From positions 1 to 6,653 of the forward strand of contig JBAZOJ010000208.1 of the NCBI GenBank assembly GCA_041648755.1: 6,653 nt of DNA. The letters are read 5' to 3'. Made by a program: the position numbers and the translations under genes. Positions 1 through 5,208 of the stretch are shown piece by piece; the first letter of the stretch is position 1, and every line of letters starts with the position of its first letter. The notes under the pieces are model-generated. The model was given only the letters and a program-made list of their open reading frames with translations, searched no databases and was not told where the DNA came from. The DNA comes from JBAZOJ01 sp041648755 (GTDB lineage Bacteria; Planctomycetota; B143-G9).

Positions 1-851
1 TTGCGGCGCGAGGCGGCGTATGCGCCCGCCAGTTTCAGGGCTTCCACCGAACGGTCGGTGCAGGAGTATAGTTCGAAGGTGACAATCCCCTCGTAGTTGA
101 TGGCTCCAAGTGCTGCCAGAACCGCCTCCAGGTCGATATCCCCCTCACCCGGTGGAAGGTGCTTGTGGACGTTCCCCTTGATGTCCTCAAAATGAACATT
201 GGCGATGCGGCGCCCGAGTGCGCGGATGACCCCCGGCACGTCTTCACCGGCGAGGTACGAATGTCCCACATCGAGGTTGACATGCAGCATTGGGAAGAAC
301 TCGATGAGCTTGCGAACCTGGGCAAAGGAGCTGACGAGAAGCTCCGGCTCGTATTCGATTGCGAGCCTTACGCCAAGTTCATCCGCGTAGTCGGTGAGTT
401 CTCCAATGCTTTCGTAGAAGATCGACAGTGCGTTGTGGCGCATCCCCGAGGTTGGGTTCCGGCCACTGGTGATCGTGCAGACCGGTGATCCCAGCAGGCG
501 AGCCAGTTCGAGGGCCCTGCGGGTGTAGTCCACTCTGCGGGCGCGTGCGGCGGGCTTGGAATCACATAGCGAAGGGGTGAAGCCAAAGAAGTCATCGGCC
601 TTACCGCTGCCAAGGCATCTGACAGTGTTAGCGTTGATATTGCAGACCGAAAGGTCAAGCGAGGATAGGAGAGCGGCCAGCCCCGCATAGTCCTCGGGTC
701 TGTGGATAGCGAGTTCCGCGTGGGGGGTGTCCGCGAGAATCTCAACATGCCTGAAGCCCGCGGCCGCGATGCGATGCAGCGCGCTCTCAAGGGGCTCGCG
801 CACGAAGAGATTAGTGGAAAAGCCGAATTTCAGGCCGACCGGTTCGTTCAC
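1..851 (-). CDS. Sugar phosphate isomerase/epimerase, xylose-isomerase-like TIM barrel (3' end off the window)
   Basis: The frame reads 283 codons from a GTG at 851 to the left edge without a stop. Family members are usually about 250-320 residues, so little is missing. The N terminus has the family pattern LKFGFSTNLF (residues 7-16), followed by an alternating helix/strand layout. Likely divalent-metal ligands appear in order: Glu166 (LAIEYEP), Asp194 (NLDVGH), His220 (NVHFED) and Glu260 (VTFELY), as in the D-tagatose 3-epimerase/AP endonuclease 2 superfamily. The PPGEGDID stretch (233-240) is also typical of it. Such enzymes are cytoplasmic and interconvert keto- and aldo-sugars or epimerise them; the substrate cannot be read from sequence. 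The start is chosen because it follows an AGGAG and precedes the first conserved strand; a caller restricted to ATG would miss the gene. It lies 134 nt after the surface-protein gene, with no evident functional link to it. Confidence 0.88.
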   Translation of the reverse strand, partial: MNEPVGLKFGFSTNLFVREPLESALHRIAAAGFRHVEILADTPHAELAIHRPEDYAGLAALLSSLDLSVCNINANTVRCLGSGKADDFFGFTPSLCDSKPAARARRVDYTRRALELARLLGSPVCTITSGRNPTSGMRHNALSIFYESIGELTDYADELGVRLAIEYEPELLVSSFAQVRKLIEFFPMLHVNLDVGHSYLAGEDVPGVIRALGRRIANVHFEDIKGNVHKHLPPGEGDIDLEAVLAALGAINYEGIVTFELYSCTDRSVEALKLAGAYAASRR

Positions 852-864
852 AATCGAAGTATAT

Positions 865-869
865 CTCCT
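865..869 (-). promoter_or_regulatory. Ribosome binding site of the isomerase gene
   Basis: AGGAG on the minus strand ends 13 nt before the GTG at 851. This spacing is on the long side. No ATG occurs in frame near it, and an ATT codon directly precedes the GTG in frame. The GTG remains the best start because the protein homology begins within ten residues of it. Confidence 0.55.
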
Positions 870-875
870 GTGGGG

Positions 876-989
876 TTAAACGCCATTGGGCGAAAGCAGT
901 TGCGAAAAAAGATGGGGCAGTGCAGTTCCGGCATTACGCCTGTGGCAGGCTCCTTCTATCCAGCATTGTGGAAAGCAGCACAGCCTCAC
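876..989 (-). other. Vestigial 37-codon frame behind a duplicated RBS-GTGA junction
   Basis: A GTG at 987-989 overlaps the TGA of the large gene. A GGGAG at 995-999 lies 5 nt upstream of it, exactly reproducing the junction that starts the large gene at 4837. The frame then runs only 37 codons to a TAA at 876. Its product is rich in Cys and shows no hydrophobic leader or family motif. I read it as the leftover start signal of a duplicated unit whose next gene has been lost or was never copied, not as a functional gene. It fills most of the gap between the two neighbouring genes. Confidence 0.35.
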
Positions 990-1360
990 GGGTGCTCCCT
1001 GTGTTCGAAGACCACGTCGGGCTCTTGGATCCAGAGCTCGATCTTGTCGATCTGAGGCAGGACTTTCCAGGAATGGCGCGTGGGGTCGTTGGGCAGCCAG
1101 GCACCGCGGAGATACTCGTGCATCACGCGGATCGTCACGTTATCAGTAAGAACCGGCTCGCCGTTGCGCGAGATGCTGAAATCCTTGGATTTAGATGTGA
1201 AGTGGAAGACGTTGGGCGAAACCGGCTCGCGGACGAAGTCATGGTCGTCGGCAACGTCAGCCCAGAAGTGGAGTTGGACGAAGGGGTCCGGAGCGAGGTC
1301 CTTCCATGTCAGGCCCGAAATGCGCATGCCGGGGCGGTGGCGGGAGAATTCAAGGAAGGA
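983..1360 (-). repeat. Long direct repeat, downstream copy (3' end of the complete gene)
   Basis: It matches 4831-5208 at a constant offset of 3848 with no gaps. The first 280 or so bases are about 91% identical by hand count, including a perfect 56-base block (1197-1252). Similarity fades beyond about 1260. It encodes the C-terminal domain (HRPGMR, then DFVREP, then the end EHREHP) and includes the GGGAG-GTGA junction. Confidence 0.9.
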
Positions 1361-4300
1361 GCGCTGCAGGCCATCTGCTCCACCGAAGTCGTAGTTCGGA
1401 CAAGCAAGATGTGGAAACGCGACGGCGAGTGAGCCAGCTTGGTGTACGCTCGGAACTGAGCCGAAGGAGCCTCTGAGAACCCGCATGACATCGTGGTTCT
1501 GGCTTGCAGAGTCAACATAGAAATAAGCGATTTCGTCGTCAATGCGCCAGAAATTGCCGGAAAACAAGGAATCACGGGAATCCGAGATAGAAAAGGCAGC
1601 CGTGGTTGCGTCGAGGTCAGCGGGTAACGGCCTTGCGTCGTAATAGTCGAGCGGGACGGCCCACGTCCCTCCGCCATGTTTGGCAGCGGCAGTACCTAAT
1701 ATCCCGCGTTGCAGCGTGCCCGGATAGCTCCCAGTACATATTGCCCCGATTACTTCATCGTCTATTTGGAAGAGTGAACCACTCCCGGATCCCATCATAT
1801 TGTTGGCAGAGGCGTAGAAGTCCCATGCAGAGTCCGAGCCCGACGCTTGCATATCACTGCGAATGCGAAAGACGGGGTTCCTCGGTCTTGCCAGGAACTG
1901 AAATCCAGCGTCGCCTACGAAGCCATCGGACTGCCCAGGCGCGGAAAAGAAGAACACGTCAATGTCTCCGGTTCCCCTGTCTCCCGTTGTCATTGTTCCC
2001 GAAGTGCCGCAGAATCCAAAAACGTGGGCCGCGAGGGGAAGGCCTGTTGAAAAGGAGACGTTTTTTGGCGCGCAAAGGACATTTGCGGTATGCGGGTCGT
2101 ACACGGTTCCGATATCAAGTGTCATCTTCTGCGGGTCACGGGAGGATGCCCGGTACCCGTTGTCCGGCTCCATCTCGTAGGCAACCAGAGTGACCTCGTC
2201 ACCGGCCGTCGGCCCGGATGCGGACCAGTTCGCGAACGACTGGTCGATCGCGGATGCAGGGAGGATCCTGGTTCCGACGGCAAGGGAAGACGTTTGAGTG
2301 CCTCCCACACTTCGCCGAAGGGAAAGGAAGGACGTTGCAGTCTTTGCTCCGTAGAAGACAACTTCATCCTCGACGCGGAAATAGCCACTGTCGGCGTAAC
2401 CTTCCGTAGAGTTGACGTCGAGAGTACTGGGGTCGCCATCGATATCCTGCGAAATGATCGGGACCGTGCAGGGCCAAATCCCTTTCAGCAGTACGCAGTA
2501 TCCGTCCGAACGTGAGGCGGACGTGGAGTATTCGATCGGGACAGGCCGATGGTCAACAAAGATGGAACACTGCCCTTGCTGATTGCCGCCGATGTGGCAG
2601 ATAATGTGCATCCAAGCATTTTGCGGGAAGGTCTGCGCGGTCAGACGGTAGCTGAAACTGCCTGCCACACCGTTGTCGTCCTCGACCCTTAGCGAGAGTA
2701 GTCCGTCTTTGATGAACAACTGAGTCGAGCCAGAAACGCCTGCTGTCTTTGGGAGAATGCTGAACAAGCGGTGCATGTTCGTGTCGGCGGAAGGCTCCCA
2801 CCCCAGTGCTTTGAACCAGCCGCCAACTGCCAGATTCAAACGAATCGGCTGCATGCCCTGTTGGCGGGGGAGAGGAGTGCCAATATCGCAAGCATGGATT
2901 GTGCGATCACTTCTTTCAGAGAAGAACGATATCCGGCTGGATGGCTGGACGTATCCCAAGGCTTTGCTGCCGTAGCTGGACTCAGAATGGTAGCCGAGGG
3001 ATGCTGCATCCCAACCGGCAATGTGCATTCTATTTTGGGCGTCGTTAGGGGAACTGCTGTCGGAATACAACTTGACCGCGCAATCCGTGCCGTAGAAGCC
3101 CGCGAAAGCATCGCTGCCTGACACAATTGGAGTCGCCCACAATGAAGGAGGGACGGTCTCAAGGAGGCCGGATGCCCCGAGCGCCTTGTCCAGCATCCAT
3201 GAACGCCAGAAACGCCGTTTCTGTGGGCAGAGGAGAGCAGATATCCGACCTGAGGGAGTTGCCTCGATCCAGTCACATGCGTTATCAAGTGCCAATGGCG
3301 TGGAATCCTCACTACGGGGTCCGCCGACACTGACACACTCCGTGACATGCCAGCGGGCCCGCTCCAAGTCCGCCGACGAGCGCAGGGAGCATTCTGAACG
3401 GACCGAGTACACGTCATAGGAAGTCGAGGACAGAAGCGACCGGCTGACAGCGGCAAGATAACTGGAGATTGGCGACTCCTCGCTTTGCATGGAATTGCGC
3501 AGATCACCGGGCTTCACCACGACTGTCGAGATATCGGGGGGGCTATGCTCACTCGCTGCAAGCCCGGAAAGGTCGTCCGCACTCTTCAGGTGCGCTCTGT
3601 CAAGGGGCGACACATTGAAATAAGATCTTCCGCAAGAGACAAGGCTCGGGATCTTGCCCGCAAAATCATCCGAATCATCACTGAGTTCAATAATGTAACC
3701 TCCGCCTTCCTGAGCGATGCTCTTGACCTTGCCGTCTGCCCGAATTCCCTTGGCGTAAGCAATGGCTTCTGAGAGACCGTACGCTGGGTTGTCAATCTCG
3801 ATTGGGGCAAGGCAAAAGGCCAAAAGAACGGTGCGGTCAGCGTTGTTCACGTTCACCGGATGAAAGACCTCAGGCTCGAAAGTGTAGAAGTAGGCGCCGA
3901 CGGGGGATGCACTCGGGACCGGGATTATCGTCCGGGGCTGGTTGTTTTCGGTTACCACTATCGACACAGCGAAGTAGGTCTTCATGACGCGCTTCTCAGC
4001 GTCGTAATAGTCGATGCGAAACGGGCAATCGAACTGGTTGACGGTAGGGTGCACACTCTGAACTTGACCACCAAAGAGAGTGCCTGTGTATGGGCTTTTG
4101 TCAAATCCACTCTCGCTTGGTCTCCACGAATGCACCGTCAGAAACGGCCGCATTGCCTCGTACTCGGTTTCCGACAACTGGTAGGTAGTGCCGTTGTCAG
4201 TGGTCGAGAAGTTGCGGATCTGTTCGACCGAGCGGAGCGGAGTGTACGAGCCCGAAGAAAAGCGCAGCATCGCGATGGGGTCAATCAGGTGCTCGAAGCG

Positions 4301-4837
4301 GGCCTTCAGCGCTGCGCGGTCGTCAGCCGACAACCCCTTGGCGTCGATGCGGAAGACGGCCATATAGAGGCCGCGCAGAAGGCGGGGGGTGATGGAGTTG
4401 AGGTTGAGCTTGCTCTGTTCGTCTTCGACCTCGACGCTGACGGAAACTGTATCGCCGTTGGGAAGCGCCCTGAGGATGGCCTTGTCAAGCTCTGCCTGGG
4501 GCACGATCAGCTCGGGGCCTGCATCGAAGTCGGGGGTGTTGTAGGGGGCGAGATTGGCTACGTTGGCTGGGGTGGGCGTCGGAAACGCCGTTGGAGGGGG
4601 ATACGCCGCGCGGAATTCGTTTTCGTAGGTGCCGCGGCGAAGCTGGCCCTTGGCGAGTTCCAGGGCAGACAGCGCGTAGCGCCGGGCGATCTGCTGGTCG
4701 AGGGTGCGTGCGGCGCTGGTCTCGTTGGAATGGCAGATGTACACAAGGGGCACGGCAATGGCGAGCAGCCCGGCGAGGATGAGGATGACCATCACCAGCG
4801 CGACGCCGGTGCGGGAGCACTCTCCGGCGGGCCTCAC
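986..4837 (-). CDS. Giant GspK-like minor pseudopilin fused to LamG, repeat and C-terminal surface domains (1283 aa)
   Basis: Residues 1-10 are a short basic leader. Residues 11-33 (GVALVMVILILAG onward) form one membrane-spanning helix of prepilin type, with Met rather than Glu at the fifth mature position. EDEQSKLNLN (138-147), SVEQIRNF (203-210) and VNVNNADRTVL (328-338) match patterns of GspK, the tip-forming minor pseudopilin of type II secretion and related pili. GspK proteins are usually about 300-350 residues; this one continues with an unrecognised region (about 345-665), a LamG-like beta-sandwich (about 665-770), three RG-x-x-GT repeats (between about 802 and 1142) and a C-terminal domain (about 1161-1283) nearly identical to that of the upstream paralogue. 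A Pro-rich stretch follows the first helix (about 79-91). GTG 4837 is preferred to ATG 4882 because it has a well-spaced GGGAG, makes a 4-nt GTGA overlap with the preceding gene, and leaves a leader of normal length. It is probably exported through a pilus or type II-like machine and shown at the surface. The pseudopilin part is fairly secure; the adhesive role is inferred. Confidence 0.85.
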   Translation of the reverse strand: MRPAGECSRTGVALVMVILILAGLLAIAVPLVYICHSNETSAARTLDQQIARRYALSALELAKGQLRRGTYENEFRAAYPPPTAFPTPTPANVANLAPYNTPDFDAGPELIVPQAELDKAILRALPNGDTVSVSVEVEDEQSKLNLNSITPRLLRGLYMAVFRIDAKGLSADDRAALKARFEHLIDPIAMLRFSSGSYTPLRSVEQIRNFSTTDNGTTYQLSETEYEAMRPFLTVHSWRPSESGFDKSPYTGTLFGGQVQSVHPTVNQFDCPFRIDYYDAEKRVMKTYFAVSIVVTENNQPRTIIPVPSASPVGAYFYTFEPEVFHPVNVNNADRTVLLAFCLAPIEIDNPAYGLSEAIAYAKGIRADGKVKSIAQEGGGYIIELSDDSDDFAGKIPSLVSCGRSYFNVSPLDRAHLKSADDLSGLAASEHSPPDISTVVVKPGDLRNSMQSEESPISSYLAAVSRSLLSSTSYDVYSVRSECSLRSSADLERARWHVTECVSVGGPRSEDSTPLALDNACDWIEATPSGRISALLCPQKRRFWRSWMLDKALGASGLLETVPPSLWATPIVSGSDAFAGFYGTDCAVKLYSDSSSPNDAQNRMHIAGWDAASLGYHSESSYGSKALGYVQPSSRISFFSERSDRTIHACDIGTPLPRQQGMQPIRLNLAVGGWFKALGWEPSADTNMHRLFSILPKTAGVSGSTQLFIKDGLLSLRVEDDNGVAGSFSYRLTAQTFPQNAWMHIICHIGGNQQGQCSIFVDHRPVPIEYSTSASRSDGYCVLLKGIWPCTVPIISQDIDGDPSTLDVNSTEGYADSGYFRVEDEVVFYGAKTATSFLSLRRSVGGTQTSSLAVGTRILPASAIDQSFANWSASGPTAGDEVTLVAYEMEPDNGYRASSRDPQKMTLDIGTVYDPHTANVLCAPKNVSFSTGLPLAAHVFGFCGTSGTMTTGDRGTGDIDVFFFSAPGQSDGFVGDAGFQFLARPRNPVFRIRSDMQASGSDSAWDFYASANNMMGSGSGSLFQIDDEVIGAICTGSYPGTLQRGILGTAAAKHGGGTWAVPLDYYDARPLPADLDATTAAFSISDSRDSLFSGNFWRIDDEIAYFYVDSASQNHDVMRVLRGSFGSVPSVHQAGSLAVAFPHLACPNYDFGGADGLQRSFLEFSRHRPGMRISGLTWKDLAPDPFVQLHFWADVADDHDFVREPVSPNVFHFTSKSKDFSISRNGEPVLTDNVTIRVMHEYLRGAWLPNDPTRHSWKVLPQIDKIELWIQEPDVVFEHREHP
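1412..1612 (-). repeat. Surface repeat, complete protein, copy 3
   Basis: Protein-level repeat: FWRIDDEIAYFY, then LRGSFGSVPSVHQAGSLAV. It corresponds to copy 3 of the paralogue (5254-5448) and leads into the C-terminal domain. Confidence 0.6.
1649..1777 (-). repeat. Surface repeat, complete protein, copy 2
   Basis: Protein-level repeat: LFQIDDEVIG, then LQRGILGTAAAKHGGGTWAVPL. It corresponds to copy 2 of the paralogue (5491-5622). The lead-in strand seen in copies 1 and 3 is not clear here. Confidence 0.55.
2264..2434 (-). repeat. Surface repeat, complete protein, copy 1
   Basis: Protein-level repeat: STLDVNSTEGY, then GYFRVEDEVVFY, then LRRSVGGT and LAVGTRI. This is the copy without a His after the GT. 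It is most like copy 1 of the paralogue (6097-6276). Confidence 0.6.
2528..2845 (-). other. LamG/concanavalin-like domain in the complete protein
   Basis: The segment runs from GGWFKALGWEPS to RPVPIEYS. Alternating beta-strands, a tryptophan before HIICHIGGN and the closing pattern QCSIFVDHRPVPI resemble the W-x-H-(hydrophobic) ... (hydrophobic)-x-VDG pattern of LamG-type sandwiches (Laminin_G_3-like). Such domains often bind carbohydrate or protein ligands, but no binding residues can be assigned here. The paralogue has the same segment. Confidence 0.6.
4739..4807 (-). other. Prepilin-type N-terminal hydrophobic helix
   Basis: Residues 11-33 of the pseudopilin gene form an uninterrupted hydrophobic run after a leader ending Cys-Ser-Arg-Thr-Gly. 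Cleavage by a prepilin peptidase would fall after that Gly, at residue 11 or 12. The mature position 5 is Met, so the Glu of major pilins is absent, as is known for GspK-type proteins. No charged residue occurs until after the helix. Confidence 0.75.
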
Positions 4838-5208
4838 GGGTGCTCCCGGTGCTCGAAGACCACGTCGGGCTCCTGGATCCATAGCTCGATCTTGTCTATC
4901 TGTGGCAGGACTTTCCAGGAATGGCGTGTGGGGTCGTTGGGCAGCCAGGCGCCGCGGAGATATTCGTGCATCACGCGGACCGTTACGCTATCGGTAAGAA
5001 TGGGCTCGCCGTTGCGGGAGATGCTGAAGTCCTTCGACTTCGACGTGAAGTGGAAGACGTTGGGCGAAACCGGCTCGCGGACGAAGTCATGGTCGTCGGC
5101 CACATCGGCCCAGGCGTGGATGAGTACGAAGGGGTCAGGAGCGAGGTCGGCCCAGGTGAGGCCGAGAAGGCGCATGCCGGGGCGGTGGCGTCGGACTTCG
5201 AGGAAGCC
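4831..5208 (-). repeat. Long direct repeat, upstream copy (3' end of the edge-truncated gene)
   Basis: Partner of 983-1360; its perfect block is 5045-5100. Most base differences between the copies are synonymous. Here the GTGA junction inside the repeat is used to start the next gene, whereas in the partner copy it leads nowhere. Confidence 0.9.

Noticed and set aside
368..790. Minus-strand 140-codon ATG frame
   Set aside because: It overlaps the isomerase gene in another frame; its Ser/Arg/Thr-rich product has no motif, while the overlapping GTG frame carries the metal-site residues.
905..950. Possible terminator: 5-bp hairpin GCCTG-tgg-CAGGC (938-950) and a run of six T on the minus strand (905-910)
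   Set aside because: The T run lies 27 nt beyond a short stem, too far for an intrinsic terminator.
852..985. Promoter for the isomerase gene
   Set aside because: No convincing -35/-10 pair at normal spacing could be found in the gap by eye.
2836..3507. Minus-strand 223-codon frame inside the large gene
   Set aside because: It is an out-of-frame shadow of the 1283-residue protein on the same strand, with no ribosome site or motif.
983..5208. Insertion sequence or transposon bounded by the long direct repeats
   Set aside because: The repeats are coding 3' ends of paralogues with mostly silent differences. There is no transposase, terminal inverted repeat or target-site duplication.
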